Shown here one piece after another: positions 8,030-18,392 of a stretch of 64,000 nucleotides of DNA. This stretch comes from Hyphomonadaceae bacterium (lineage in GTDB: Bacteria > Pseudomonadota > Alphaproteobacteria > Caulobacterales > Hyphomonadaceae), in assembly GCA_028285145.1 (NCBI GenBank), contig JANQQC010000060.1:1-64000 (forward strand), given 5' to 3'. The notes below the pieces were generated by a model. The model was given only the letters and a program-made list of their open reading frames with translations. It was not told the DNA's origin and did not search any database. Within the stretch, counting starts at the first letter, position 1. Every line of letters begins with the position of its first letter. Both the position numbers and the translations under genes were made by a program.

Positions 8030-11000
8030 TTAATTGCCGGACTCGCCCAGCAGCCGGTCAAAGTCGCGCGTCCATTCCACTTCAAGCCTCGGCCCGAATT
8101 CAGGGTCGATCGACGTGCCGACTTCGACATTGCTGAGCGGGGTCCATTCCAGCGCGATGCCCGGCGCGCCGGACGCGCCTGTCTCGATCTCAAGATAGAC
8201 GTCGTCGGCGATATAGCTTCCGGTCGACACCGTCGCGCCATTGTCGCCAACGCCGAAGTCCAGCCGGTCCAGCCCGGTCGCTGCGCGCAAAGGCCCGGTC
8301 AGGTCGAACGTATCGCCACCAGCCAGGGAGGCGGCCGCGCCGGCAAGCTGGGCGGCCTGAAGCGGGCTCAGCTGCGACGGCGACCGGCCAAACAGCGCCC
8401 GGGACAGGATCTCGTCTTCTGGAAGGGTCGGGTTTGAGCTGAGGGTCACATCCGGCGAGAGGGCGGGACCGGTCAGCGAAACGATGGTTTCGACGCCGCC
8501 CGAAGAGCGGCTTGCACGCAGGCGGATTCGCGTATCCTCAGGCGGCCCGTCAAAGCGGAGCGAGCCTTCAGAAAAGCGGAAGCGGCGGCTGACAAGGTCT
8601 GCCTCGCCGCGCACGAGGTTGGCCTCGCCATTGATCAGGGGTGCGCCAGGTCGTCCGGTCACGCGCGCATCGACCTGCCATTCTGTCTCTATACCGCGCC
8701 CGACAACATAGACTCGCCGGTCCGCCTGCACCCCGATGTCAAGCGTGACCGGGCGCGTGTCGGTCTCCTCGGGCAGGGGCTGGTCGCTGGTCTCCTCAAA
8801 GGAGACATCCAGCGTGGTGTATCCACCGCGTGGCAGTTCCTCGATGTTCAGGCGTGCCCGGTCGATTGTAAGATCGCCTTTGATGTCGGTGCGCCCGTCC
8901 ACGCTCCGCATGGAGGCCGCGCCGGAAAGGGTTGCTGTAAGATCGCGGCGGTTCAGGGCGTCCAGTTGATTCAGCTGCAGCTCAATGCCGCCAGACCCAT
9001 CATAAGCATAGCGTCCGGAACCGGTGAGCGTTCCGCCGTCGCCGCCATCCGCACTGAGTTGATCGACAATGGCCGCATCTTCGAGCAGGCGCGCATCGAC
9101 CTCGACAGCCTTCAGAAAGAGACCAGATTGTCCGTCCTCGAACACACCATTCTTCAGGGTCGCTTGCCCGGTCGGGACGAGCTCCGTAATTGGACCAGAG
9201 GCGGCAAGATCAAGCTGCACATCACCCTCAAGTCTCAGGTCCGGCGGCCCAATCAGGGCGAGGATGGGCGCTACAGGTCCGCCGCCGGTCAGGGTGAGGT
9301 TTGCCGGTTGCGCGGCAGGAAAGCTCAGCCGGATGGGTGCCGTACTTGTCTCGACCGGCGCGGTCAGCTCCGCGCGGGCGTTCAGCGCGTCGGCTTCATC
9401 GGTGGCGATAAGCGTCGCGGTGAGGGTCTTCTCGGCGAGGCCGGCCATTAGCGCGACGTCTGCCTCCGGCGATCCACTTGGCCCACTCGCAAGCCCGATG
9501 ACGTTTATCTCGGTTGTGCCGTCCAGTTGCCCTGTCTCGCCTTGCAGCCTGATGGCACCGCCAAGCGCCCCGCGCAGGGACGGGCGGCCAAGAAGCGGTC
9601 CGAGCCGCGACAGCGACAGGCTCTGGAATTCGGCCTGGGAGGTCTGCCCGTCGTCGGTCCAGTCGACATCAAAGTCGACACTGCCTTCGAGGAAGGAGAG
9701 CGCCCCGTCAGCTACGATGCCGTCATCGAATCTGAGATTCACGGGCGTGACCACTGCGAGCTGTGCCCCGCCGAGCGAGGCGCTCCCGCGAATGACCGCC
9801 GACCGCTCGGACAGGTCGAGGCGGAGCCGGGGCTCAAGCGAGACATCCGAGACAAGGCCGAGCACCTCGGCTTCTCCGTCGAGTTCCAGCGTGGCGGAGT
9901 AGTTCGGCCACGCGCCGGATATCGAGACATCTGCGGTTCGCGCGCTGATACCCGGCAGGGTCACATTCGTTCCGAACAGCGCGGCATCCACCTGCCGCCC
10001 GCCAAGCGTGATGCCCCCGTCCAGCGTACCGCCGCCCTGCGTGGTGCCGGCCACGTCAAGGTTCGCCACCAGCGAGGACACGTCCGCGCCCGTACCAGAC
10101 AACTCCCCACTGACGGTGAGGTCTCGCGACTCCGCGTTCAGCTCGGAGATGGTCCATATTCCATCCTCTATCGCAGCAAGCGCAGCGATACGGAAAGGCG
10201 TGTCGTAGGCATTGCCTGTCAGAACCATAGCGGCGGCGAGCGGCTGGCCGAGCGTCAACCGTCCGGTCAGAACGGGTCTGTCGACCCGGATGCCGCGAAG
10301 TGTGACCGATGAGGATCGCACGCGGGTGTTGATCTCAGGTACATCGACCGTTCCTGCAAGATTGACGGTTCCTGAAAGAGGCGCAAAGCGCGCGCCCTGC
10401 AGGGTTCCCGCATTGAGGTCGGCGGTCAGCGTTCCGCCAAGCGCGCCATTCTGAATAGAGGCGTCGCCCGAAATGAGTGTCTCTTCGCCTTCAACGGTGA
10501 TGTCCGAGAGCTGAAGATCGCCACCCTCGGCGCGGGCATACTCGGCCGAGACGGAAACGGTCTCTCCAAGTAGCGTGGCGACAGTATTGCCTGTGACTGT
10601 TGGTGTCAGGTCACCAGAGATACGCCCGGAGAGCGCCCCTTCGAGATCACCGCTGACACTCCATCTCAGTTCGCCATGCGCGGGCAGGGCCGCCGCATCT
10701 CTGATCCTGAGACGCCCCGCGAGATCAATCGGTCCGGATGAGATGGACCCGGCCCCTCTCACGCGTGCCGCTTCGGTTTCCAGCGAAAAGCGGTCTGCGT
10801 CGAACCGGGCGCGGTCGCGTCGATAGCGCCCGTCGATCCGACCATTGAGCGGGCCGGCAAGCATGTCTCCGGCTCTGCCCGAGAGACCAAGAAGCGCATC
10901 GGCGACCATCATCGTATCTACACGGACGACATTATCCTGATATCCAAACGTCCCATCGAGTTCGAGACCATTAAGCGTCCGCTCGCTGAGGCTAATACTT

Positions 11001-12139
11001 GGTGTCTCGATGGTGCCCTCAAACCGATATCCGGACAGGCCGTCAATGAGCCGGCCGTGCAGTCGTGCCTCAGACATGGAGATCGAGGACACGGCGGTCA
11101 CCTGGGCAGCATCCATATCAGCCAGACCCAGGTCGAGGTCTTCGATGACCCGCGCGCCGTCATCTTCGGTCAGGCGTCCGGAAGCGTCCGCCTGAACGTA
11201 GGGCGCAGTCATGAGAAGGGTGAAAGGCAGGCCATCTTCGGCCTCGCTCGTGGAGAGGGCGAACGCCACTTGTTTACCGAACCGATCAACCAGTGCTTCT
11301 GTGAAACCCGACAGTCCTAGATTTGCAGATCCGGTAAGATCAAGCGAGCCGTTTACGCGCTCTCCTGCAACGGTGATCACGGTCTCCTCGCCGATCTCTC
11401 CGTCAGCAGACAGAACCCAGCGATCCTCTTGCCGCTCCGCCAGAACGGTCAGGGAAACGGCCTTGTCCGATTCAGCGCGGATGAGCGTCGCGAACAGGCC
11501 GGCAGGCTCGCCGTCGAGTTCGGCCCGTCCCGACAGGGGCGAAGACGGGGACCATGATAGGTCGACGTCCAGCTGATCTCCGCGCCCTTCCGTCGGCCTT
11601 AGCCGCATATCGATGTCGCCGGTACGATCCGTCAGCTGGAACGAGGCCGTTGCGGCATAAGATGCTGCCGGGCCTGCGACGCCGTCTTCCAGTGTCAGAG
11701 TCCGGATCAGTCCGTTGCCGAGTTCATAGGCGTCGAGGGACGTCCCGTTGCCGGAGCCGTTGCTTGCTCTCAGTGTTGGTCGTCTGTCAACGTCTAGCGT
11801 ATCGACCATGACGTCATGCAGAGACAGTCGGCGCTCCAGCAGCGCCCATGGCGACCAACCAATCTCGACATTCTCAGCCGTCAGCCAGACACCGGCATCG
11901 TCGCTGACCTCGACCAATGACAGGCGCAGGCGGCCGAGCAGGTCTCCTTCAAGGCCATCAATCTCGATCGTCTGGCCACGAGTGTTCAGGTCTTCGATGA
12001 GATTTTCCGCATATGCGCGCCCAGCTCCGGTCGTCGCCCAGATGCGCAGGCCGATCATGGCGAGCACAATCAGCGCAAGCAGGCCGATCGCGCTCCAGCG
12101 CACCGTGCGCCAGGACGGAATGAAAGCGGAGCGATCCAT
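8030..12139 (-). CDS. tamB: Translocation and assembly module inner-membrane protein TamB
   Basis: 1369 residues: one N-terminal membrane helix (about 14-32), a very long repetitive beta-rich region with recurring D/G-rich strand pairs, and the conserved C-terminal TamB (DUF490) domain from about 1030 with GEANLVRGEADLVSRRF and the terminal VEWTRDFDRL. TamB spans the periplasm and, with TamA, helps insert outer-membrane proteins and move phospholipids. Its ATG shares one base with the tamA stop (TGATG), so the pair is translationally coupled. Length is typical of alphaproteobacterial TamB. Confidence 0.95.
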   Translation of the reverse strand: MDRSAFIPSWRTVRWSAIGLLALIVLAMIGLRIWATTGAGRAYAENLIEDLNTRGQTIEIDGLEGDLLGRLRLSLVEVSDDAGVWLTAENVEIGWSPWALLERRLSLHDVMVDTLDVDRRPTLRASNGSGNGTSLDAYELGNGLIRTLTLEDGVAGPAASYAATASFQLTDRTGDIDMRLRPTEGRGDQLDVDLSWSPSSPLSGRAELDGEPAGLFATLIRAESDKAVSLTVLAERQEDRWVLSADGEIGEETVITVAGERVNGSLDLTGSANLGLSGFTEALVDRFGKQVAFALSTSEAEDGLPFTLLMTAPYVQADASGRLTEDDGARVIEDLDLGLADMDAAQVTAVSSISMSEARLHGRLIDGLSGYRFEGTIETPSISLSERTLNGLELDGTFGYQDNVVRVDTMMVADALLGLSGRAGDMLAGPLNGRIDGRYRRDRARFDADRFSLETEAARVRGAGSISSGPIDLAGRLRIRDAAALPAHGELRWSVSGDLEGALSGRISGDLTPTVTGNTVATLLGETVSVSAEYARAEGGDLQLSDITVEGEETLISGDASIQNGALGGTLTADLNAGTLQGARFAPLSGTVNLAGTVDVPEINTRVRSSSVTLRGIRVDRPVLTGRLTLGQPLAAAMVLTGNAYDTPFRIAALAAIEDGIWTISELNAESRDLTVSGELSGTGADVSSLVANLDVAGTTQGGGTLDGGITLGGRQVDAALFGTNVTLPGISARTADVSISGAWPNYSATLELDGEAEVLGLVSDVSLEPRLRLDLSERSAVIRGSASLGGAQLAVVTPVNLRFDDGIVADGALSFLEGSVDFDVDWTDDGQTSQAEFQSLSLSRLGPLLGRPSLRGALGGAIRLQGETGQLDGTTEINVIGLASGPSGSPEADVALMAGLAEKTLTATLIATDEADALNARAELTAPVETSTAPIRLSFPAAQPANLTLTGGGPVAPILALIGPPDLRLEGDVQLDLAASGPITELVPTGQATLKNGVFEDGQSGLFLKAVEVDARLLEDAAIVDQLSADGGDGGTLTGSGRYAYDGSGGIELQLNQLDALNRRDLTATLSGAASMRSVDGRTDIKGDLTIDRARLNIEELPRGGYTTLDVSFEETSDQPLPEETDTRPVTLDIGVQADRRVYVVGRGIETEWQVDARVTGRPGAPLINGEANLVRGEADLVSRRFRFSEGSLRFDGPPEDTRIRLRASRSSGGVETIVSLTGPALSPDVTLSSNPTLPEDEILSRALFGRSPSQLSPLQAAQLAGAAASLAGGDTFDLTGPLRAATGLDRLDFGVGDNGATVSTGSYIADDVYLEIETGASGAPGIALEWTPLSNVEVGTSIDPEFGPRLEVEWTRDFDRLLGESGN

Positions 12140-13893
12140 CAGAAGGCCTGACCGATACTGACATAGATCTGTATCGGGTCCTCACCGGACTGCCGGTCCA
12201 GCGGCGTCGCGATATCAAACCGGATCGGCCCGACAACCGTGCGGTACCGCACGCCAAAGCCGGCCGAATAGCGCAGATCGCCGAGATTGGGCGACTGGTT
12301 CCGGCTCACATTCGCCGCGTCCACAAAGGCGACATAGCCAAGCTGGCCATCTCCGCGCCAGCGCAGCTCGCCTGAAATCTCCAGGAGCCCGCGTCCACCT
12401 GTTGGCGATCCGTCTTCTTCAGGACCGACGGATTGAAACTCGAACCCGCGCGCGCTGCCGCCGCCACCCGCAAAGAAGCGCCGGCTGACGGGCAGGGCGT
12501 CGATATCGGCCCCATAGACAAAACCGCTCCGGATACGGCCGGCCGCCACCAGCCGGTCTTCCTTCCAGAGAGGCTGATAGCCGGTCAGCTCGCCCGTCAG
12601 CGTGAAGAACTGCGTGTCCTCATCGCCGGTTGCGAGCGCAGGTTCGGCGCGCGCATTTGCGCGCCAGCCCCTGGTCGGGTCAAGCGGGTCGTCCGACCGA
12701 TCCAGCCGCGCGCCCGCCGATGCGCTGAGGATTTGCAGGTCGCGCTGGCCGAAGGCGTCTTCCTCGCTCGTTACCTCGCTGGCAACGCCTAGTGAGTAGG
12801 CGAAGCTCTTGCTGTGCCGGACCTCATAGGCACCTGACAGCGTGACCGCTTCCCGGTCAAAGGCGTCGGTCTCATCGCGGATCGCGTCAGCCGAAAAGAC
12901 AAGCGCTTTATCGAAGGCGATGGCGTTCGGAATCCGCCAGTCGACGCCGACAGTGCGTTGCTGGGCGGCGACTGTAGCGCGCGCGGTCAGCGTATCGCCG
13001 CGACGGGTCGCGTTACGCCGGGTCAAACTTGCCGTCACGCCGGGGCCCTCACTGGTGGAGACGCTGGCACCTGCCGTGACGGTGTAGCGGTCGCGTTCGG
13101 TCAGTGTGACGATCACATCCCGGACTTCGCCGCCCTCGGCAGTGGGTTCAGATGACGTTTCGTCGAGATGAGCGGAGGAGACCTCATAAAGTCTCGTATT
13201 CGCGAGCCGCCCGTTAAATTCCGACAGTTTGTCGGGGCTGAACACGTCGCCTTCCTCGAAAGGGATCAGGCGGCCCAGATAAGGCTGGCGGGTTCGCACG
13301 CCGTCATCGAAGATCACCTCGCCAAACCGTACACGGGGGCCGGGTTTCAGCCGATAGGTGATCGAGATCGTCCCGTCTTCACGGTCACCCGAAACGCGCC
13401 GCTCAAGGGCTTCGGCATCGGCATAGCCAAGGCCGCGCATGACGGCGATCAGACCGGCTTCCTGCGACACGACATTGTCGGCGATGGCGAAATCGCCGGG
13501 TTCGATGGTCATCGCGCGGGCGAGGCGGGCCTCGTCTTCTGGCGACAGCTCGCCACCGATAATCCGCCGCCGGGTTTCGGCGATGCGGTAGCGCGGGCCC
13601 GGTTCGACCTTGATCGCCGGGCGGGGCGGGGGCCCGGATTCCACTGAATGGCTGACCTCCGCATCGAAATAGCCGCGTGAGTTCAGGTATTCCTGCGCCC
13701 GGCGCGCCGCCTGCCGGGCCTGCCGGCGCGCTTCGAAAACGGTTTCTGCGGGGTCGGTTTCCGCCAATTGTCCGGAGATCCGCTCAACCAGCCGTTCCGA
13801 TGCGGTGTCGCTGACAATCCGCACGCTTTCCGCTGATGCGACAAGCGGCGCGGTGCCGGCCAGAACGGCCAAGAGACAAGCGGTGCGGAGCAT
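12139..13893 (-). CDS. tamA: Outer-membrane Omp85-family protein TamA
   Basis: 584 residues: a signal peptide (MLRTACLLAVLAGTAPLVASA), POTRA domains over roughly 25-260 (including YLNSRGYFDAEV and GLGYADAEAL), then a 16-strand barrel domain with the conserved FFAGGGGSARGF lid-lock type motif near 480 and an aromatic C-terminus (YVSIGQAF). It is the outer-membrane partner of TamB, encoded immediately downstream with a one-base overlap. Confidence 0.95.
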   Translation of the reverse strand: MLRTACLLAVLAGTAPLVASAESVRIVSDTASERLVERISGQLAETDPAETVFEARRQARQAARRAQEYLNSRGYFDAEVSHSVESGPPPRPAIKVEPGPRYRIAETRRRIIGGELSPEDEARLARAMTIEPGDFAIADNVVSQEAGLIAVMRGLGYADAEALERRVSGDREDGTISITYRLKPGPRVRFGEVIFDDGVRTRQPYLGRLIPFEEGDVFSPDKLSEFNGRLANTRLYEVSSAHLDETSSEPTAEGGEVRDVIVTLTERDRYTVTAGASVSTSEGPGVTASLTRRNATRRGDTLTARATVAAQQRTVGVDWRIPNAIAFDKALVFSADAIRDETDAFDREAVTLSGAYEVRHSKSFAYSLGVASEVTSEEDAFGQRDLQILSASAGARLDRSDDPLDPTRGWRANARAEPALATGDEDTQFFTLTGELTGYQPLWKEDRLVAAGRIRSGFVYGADIDALPVSRRFFAGGGGSARGFEFQSVGPEEDGSPTGGRGLLEISGELRWRGDGQLGYVAFVDAANVSRNQSPNLGDLRYSAGFGVRYRTVVGPIRFDIATPLDRQSGEDPIQIYVSIGQAF

Positions 13894-14015
13894 TCTGATC
13901 CTGATGCGGCCGAAACGGAGTTAACGTTGCAAGACGCGGTCCATTTTGGGCCAGCGTCGATTATTATGGTTACCTACTATATGACCTTGAAAAATCGCTG
14001 AATAAGGGCGCTGAA

Positions 14016-14978
14016 ATGCAGGACTTCCAGACAATCGAAGCGAATGGCGTGAACTTGCGGGTCGCGGTCAAGGGGGAAGGCCCACTTGTGCTGTTCGTGC
14101 ATGGCTTCCCGGAGAGCTGGTATTCTTGGCGAAAACAGCTCGATGCGCTGGCCGCTGCCGGCTATCGCGCCGCCGCCCCGGATGTGCGTGGCTATAGCGG
14201 ATCGGATAAGCCGCACGCGATTGAGGCCTACGATATGGAAGCGCTCACAGGTGATATGGCGGCCCTCGCCAGGGCCCTCCAGCCCGAAGGACCGGCGGTG
14301 ATTGTCGGCCATGACTGGGGTGCCCCCATCGCCTGGAATTCAGCATTGTTGCACCCCGAACAGTTCCGTGCGGTGGCCGGCCTGTCGGTGCCTTACATGC
14401 CGCCCGGTGAGCATGCGGCTATCGACGTCTTCAGGAACTTCTTCACCAAACAGGGCCTGTTTTTCTATCAGGTCTACTTCCAGGATGAGGGTGTGGCCGA
14501 GGCAGAGCTTGAAGCCGATCCCGCCGCGACCATCCGCAAATTCTACTATGCGATTTCCGGAGATGCCCCGGAGGGTACATGGCCGATCGATAAGAAGCAT
14601 GGCGAGACGCTGCTGTACCGCCTGCCGGAGCCGCCCATGCCACTGCCCTGGCTGAACGAGGAGGATGTTGCCTACTATGAAAGCCAGTTCAAGGCGTCCG
14701 GCTTTCGCGGGCCTCTGAACCGTTATCGCAACCATTATCGCGATCACGACCTCCTGCGCGCCGTGCCTGACAGCCAGATCAAGCAGCCTGCGCTATTCAT
14801 CGGTGGTGACCGCGATCTCGTCCTGAAAATGTTCCCCGGCGATGTTGTGAAGGACATGCAGCCGAACTTCGCGGATCTGCGCGGTGTGCACATACTGCCG
14901 GGCTGCGGCCACTGGACTCAGCAGGAGCGGGCTGAGGATGTGAGCCGCCTGCTTCTTGAGTGGCTTAGCGGCCTGTAA
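14016..14978 (+). CDS. Alpha/beta hydrolase, soluble epoxide hydrolase type
   Basis: 320 residues. The oxyanion motif HGFPESWYSW (29-38), nucleophile D100 in GHDWGAP, an acidic residue in GGDRDLV (265 or 267) and H299 in GCGHWTQQERAE form the epoxide-hydrolase triad, in which Asp replaces the Ser of esterases. Tyrosines in the lid (YQVYFQ, FYYAISG) are in the right region to activate an epoxide. A haloalkane dehalogenase is less likely because the residue after the nucleophile context and lid fit epoxide hydrolases. The substrate is unknown. Confidence 0.88.
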   Translation: MQDFQTIEANGVNLRVAVKGEGPLVLFVHGFPESWYSWRKQLDALAAAGYRAAAPDVRGYSGSDKPHAIEAYDMEALTGDMAALARALQPEGPAVIVGHDWGAPIAWNSALLHPEQFRAVAGLSVPYMPPGEHAAIDVFRNFFTKQGLFFYQVYFQDEGVAEAELEADPAATIRKFYYAISGDAPEGTWPIDKKHGETLLYRLPEPPMPLPWLNEEDVAYYESQFKASGFRGPLNRYRNHYRDHDLLRAVPDSQIKQPALFIGGDRDLVLKMFPGDVVKDMQPNFADLRGVHILPGCGHWTQQERAEDVSRLLLEWLSGL

Positions 14979-15007
14979 TCAAGGATATTCAGGTGGAACG
15001 GCGTGTC

Positions 15008-15052
15008 TGAAACGAAAGACGCCCGGCGCGGAGGGGGGAGTCCGGCCGGGCG
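15008..15052 (-). terminator. Terminator for the outer-membrane barrel gene
   Basis: On the minus strand CGCCCGGC pairs with GCCGGGCG (arms at 15020-15027 and 15045-15052) and the sequence then continues TCTTTCGTTT. It lies 25 bases after the stop of the gene at 15077. Confidence 0.65.
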
Positions 15053-15076
15053 CTTCAAGGTGCGTGGGGAGGGGGA

Positions 15077-15853
15077 TTAGCCGCCGAAGCGGTACCGCGC
15101 ACCAATTGAGAAGATGTTCTGCTGGTTCTCGATATCGAGTGTGCCCGGGAACAGGTCATTGTTCACTTCGATATCGTCGGTTGCCCGATAAGCGTACTCG
15201 CCGAACACTTCCCAGGTATCCGTGACGAGGTATGTCGCACCGGCTTTCAGCTGGTAAGCGAACTTGGTCTCGCCATCATCGATGATGGCGATGCCTGATG
15301 GATTGTAGGTAACGTCCACATCGGCAAAACCAATTCCCGCGCCGACATAGGGCTGGAAGGCACCGCCGGCACCAAAGTCATAATAGCCGTTCACGAAGAC
15401 CGCCGTGGAGGTGATGTCGCCCTGTCCGTCAGCGACCACGTCGGCAACCGTCACGCCGAGCGGGTCAGGGCTACCGGCGACCGAGGCCGCATCCAGCGTG
15501 CCGATCGGGCCACCGCCAAGTGTTACGTCAGTGTGCGTGTCGACGTCAGCGTCCGTGTAGGCGAGCTCAACGCCCAACCGCACGCCATTGGCATAACGCC
15601 GGCCAATCTCACCGCTGACGGCAAGGCCCTGGTCGAACTCCGTGCTCCAGCCATATGGCGTGCCTGCCGCCACGTCGAGTGTTGATCCATCGCCCAGATT
15701 TCCTGTGGTGAACGCGTCCGTGGTGCCGGAATTGTCGCTGTCATTCTGCGCGTTAATGCCAACTGAGCCGCCCACATACCAACCTTCAGCGGCGGCGGGG
15801 CTTGCGAGGATCACGCCGGCGGCTGCCAGTGTTGAACCAAGAAGAAGTCTCAT
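15077..15853 (-). CDS. Outer-membrane beta-barrel protein
   Basis: 258 residues starting at MRLLLGSTL, with a signal peptide cleaved after SPAAA near 23. The mature part begins GWYVGGSVGIN and shows alternating strands with aromatic girdles (FQPYVGAGIGFADVDV, FAYQLKAGATY, WEVFGEYAYRA) and ends in FSIGARYRFGG, the aromatic ending recognised by the BAM complex. This is the eight-stranded OmpA/Omp25-like surface-antigen fold. The frame is open further upstream to 15901, but that leader is not signal-like. A related barrel lies at 47780. Confidence 0.85.
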   Translation of the reverse strand: MRLLLGSTLAAAGVILASPAAAEGWYVGGSVGINAQNDSDNSGTTDAFTTGNLGDGSTLDVAAGTPYGWSTEFDQGLAVSGEIGRRYANGVRLGVELAYTDADVDTHTDVTLGGGPIGTLDAASVAGSPDPLGVTVADVVADGQGDITSTAVFVNGYYDFGAGGAFQPYVGAGIGFADVDVTYNPSGIAIIDDGETKFAYQLKAGATYLVTDTWEVFGEYAYRATDDIEVNNDLFPGTLDIENQQNIFSIGARYRFGG

Positions 15854-15969
15854 CAAATCACTCCAGTGTTGTCCCGAGCTGCCTTGCTCGCCACTCCACA
15901 TAGGATGATCGATCCCATCGTCAATATTTTATTTTATGTAATATAAGAAACGATATAACGCTTTCGTGA

Positions 15970-16587
15970 TCAGGCCTTCGTGCTCAGGCTGATCCATGTG
16001 CGCAGTGTGTCCATAACGCCTTCGACCGGGACGGGTTCCATGGTTTGTGCCCCGAGCAGATCCTGATGCAGACTAACCACCAGCAGCGGCGAAAATGCGG
16101 CGAGGGCAAATGTCCGCAGCTCGCTTTCGCTGAGATGATCGGCCCCGCTGAGGCGGGCCTTTTCCATCAGTGCTTGCAGGGAGGGTTCAAGGATCAGGCT
16201 GGCATACACTTGCCCGATTTCGGGATCAGCTAACCCCTCAATGAGACCGAAGGCATGTGTGCGGACAAATCCGCCATGGGCGATGCCGGTCGCCGAAATC
16301 TGAAAGTAGGCGTTGAGTCCAGCCTCCACGCTTTCGGCAGGGGAGGCCAGCGCGTCCCAGATAACCCGGCCGCGCCGGGCAATGTCGGTCAGGATCGCGC
16401 GCACCACGCCGCGCCGGTCCTCGAAATAGTGCCGCAGCGTTGGTTCGGACACGCCGACATTCTGCGCGAACTCGCGAAGGCTTGGCCGGCGCAGGTCGCT
16501 GTTCAGGGCGAACTCGGTCAGCGCGAGTAACAGCGCTTCCTTCTTCTCGTCGAAGCGTTTGTTCCGGCTTCCCGCTGTTCTCGGCAT
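15970..16587 (-). CDS. TetR-family transcriptional regulator
   Basis: 205 residues. The N-terminal helix-turn-helix spans about 15-65 (LREFAQNVGVSEPTLRHYFEDRRGVVRAIL), with the typical TetR HYF motif, and a helical ligand-binding domain follows. It is transcribed away from the esterase gene at 16785, with about 200 bp between them, so that esterase is a candidate target. The ligand cannot be read from the sequence. Confidence 0.88.
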   Translation of the reverse strand: MPRTAGSRNKRFDEKKEALLLALTEFALNSDLRRPSLREFAQNVGVSEPTLRHYFEDRRGVVRAILTDIARRGRVIWDALASPAESVEAGLNAYFQISATGIAHGGFVRTHAFGLIEGLADPEIGQVYASLILEPSLQALMEKARLSGADHLSESELRTFALAAFSPLLVVSLHQDLLGAQTMEPVPVEGVMDTLRTWISLSTKA

Positions 16588-16784
16588 TCAGACTCCCATC
16601 CCCGCTAACCGCTCTCCCGGCGATACTATGGCGCGATTGACCGGAGAACGCCAAAGACAGTGCTGAAAAAACAGCAGTATGGCCTCTTGCAGCAGGGTGT
16701 CCGATACAGGACTGGTTCTTGCAAGCGCGACGGATGGTTCATGCCGGATCGTTTCAGAACTGGCGACGGGTAATGGAGTCCGAC

Positions 16785-17756
16785 ATGCAGACACGGCACA
16801 TGATTGCTGGCCTGGCCCTGATCTGGCTGGCTGCCGCGTGTTCAGGCGGGGGTGGGGGCGGAGGTTCGCCTTCAAGTCCCGCGACGCCGCCGTCTACGCC
16901 GCCAGCTGGTGCCCCGCAAAGCCAGTTCGACCAGACCTATGGCACCGGGCTCACCATGAGCGGGTCACGATCCCTGACCCTCGATCTCTATCAGTCCGGT
17001 GATTCCTGTACCGCTGCCCGACCTGTGGTGATTCTGATCCATGGCGGCAGCTTTCAATTCGGCTCCAAGACATCCAGCCCATGGCCCTCGCTCGCGTCCA
17101 GCCTCACCGACAGGGGATATGTCGCTATCTCCATCAATTATCGTCTCGAGCGCGATGATCCGGTGCCGTCAGCCGAATTCACACCCGTTCGCGACGGTTT
17201 GCTGAGCGGGGTGCCCACTCCGATCCCGGCAGACGCACAGCAGCAGGCCGACCTTGTCGCCAGCGCCTTTGAAGACGCGGTCACCGCAATCCGCTGGACC
17301 ATCGACAATGCCGACGCCAATTGCATCGACACCAGCCGTATCGGTCTTTGGGGCGGCTCGGCCGGTGCCGTGATCGCCCTGCACACCGCTTACGGGCTCG
17401 ACGAATTCGCCATCGATGTTCCTAAACCCGAGGTCGTGATCGATTATTGGGGCCGCTTTATCGGCTCTGGCTTCATGGAGGCATCCGACCCGCCGCTTCT
17501 CATCCTCCATGGCGACGCTGATGATGTCGTCTCCTACACCTTCGCGCAGGATCTGCAGACCGAAGCACAGGCGGCGTCCGTTCCGCACAGTTTCTACACG
17601 GTCGCCGGGGGCGGGCACAGTTTCGGCGCGATCCCGGTCGACACGATCCGCCTGGATGGCGTCACGCTGGAAGAGCTGACACTGCGTTTTCTCGATGCCC
17701 AGCTCATGGATGGCACACCGAACTTCGAAACACGCACGGTCGCAACCGGCGGCTAG
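16785..17756 (+). CDS. Lipoprotein alpha/beta hydrolase (HSL/BD-FAE-type esterase)
   Basis: 323 residues from MQTRHMIAG, chosen because GGAG lies seven bases upstream and the start gives a clean lipoprotein leader ending LAAAC, followed by a glycine-rich linker. Enzyme motifs are HGGSFQFGS (oxyanion), GLWGGSAGA (nucleophile serine), HGDADDVV (acid) and GGGHSFG (histidine), as in hormone-sensitive-lipase-like esterases. It probably acts at the cell envelope on a short ester. The TetR gene is divergent and may control it. Confidence 0.82.
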   Translation: MQTRHMIAGLALIWLAAACSGGGGGGGSPSSPATPPSTPPAGAPQSQFDQTYGTGLTMSGSRSLTLDLYQSGDSCTAARPVVILIHGGSFQFGSKTSSPWPSLASSLTDRGYVAISINYRLERDDPVPSAEFTPVRDGLLSGVPTPIPADAQQQADLVASAFEDAVTAIRWTIDNADANCIDTSRIGLWGGSAGAVIALHTAYGLDEFAIDVPKPEVVIDYWGRFIGSGFMEASDPPLLILHGDADDVVSYTFAQDLQTEAQAASVPHSFYTVAGGGHSFGAIPVDTIRLDGVTLEELTLRFLDAQLMDGTPNFETRTVATGG

Positions 17757-17813
17757 GGCACGTTCACAGGTGCATTGGCAGCCTCAGCTCGCACTCCGAG
17801 ACGTTGAGGGAGC

Positions 17814-18173
17814 TTAACTCGTGTATGACTTGAAGGTCATGATAACGCCGAGGGTCGCGAGAAGCGCAATAAAACCATAGCTCATCAGACCGGGTTCCAT
17901 CTGCGGGGCGGTCGGGAAGAACAAGCGCAGCAGGCCACCGGCCAGCATCAACCAACCGGCGAGTGTAATGCTGAGCGTCCAGAATGGACGCCAGCGGCTA
18001 TGGAACCGGATGATCCCGAGGCCAGCGGCGAACAACATCATTCCGTTCAGATAGGTGAGTGGAGGGTAGTTCTCCGTCCAGATATCGAAATTGATCCACT
18101 CCGAAATGGTCACAGCGACAAGGGTCGGCCCTAGCACAGAGCCGATCCGCAGGGATGTTTCATCGGTTTTCAT
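17814..18173 (-). CDS. Small integral membrane protein, unknown function
   Basis: 119 residues with about four hydrophobic segments: LGPTLVAVTISEWI (weak), YLNGMMLFAAGLGIIRF, WTLSITLAGWLMLAGGLLRLFF and YGFIALLATLGVIMTF. No catalytic or binding motif is visible and I do not recognise the family. It is flanked by convergent and divergent genes with no operon partner. Confidence 0.65.
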   Translation of the reverse strand: MKTDETSLRIGSVLGPTLVAVTISEWINFDIWTENYPPLTYLNGMMLFAAGLGIIRFHSRWRPFWTLSITLAGWLMLAGGLLRLFFPTAPQMEPGLMSYGFIALLATLGVIMTFKSYTS

Positions 18174-18392
18174 GTTTGCTCACGTTCCGCGCAGCTAAGG
18201 TTGTGAGGTGTCTTCATGCCAGATCGATGCGGTTTTCAACCCATCGCCGATGTTCCATTCGGGCTCATTACGCATTTTCTGACTTAAGGCCCTTCGGAGC
18301 GAGCAATGCCAATCCCACGGTTTTCGCCCGCAGCGCTTACGGGACCAGCAAACTTATCCCCGCCCGTTCCGGCCCGGCTATGATGGCTGGCC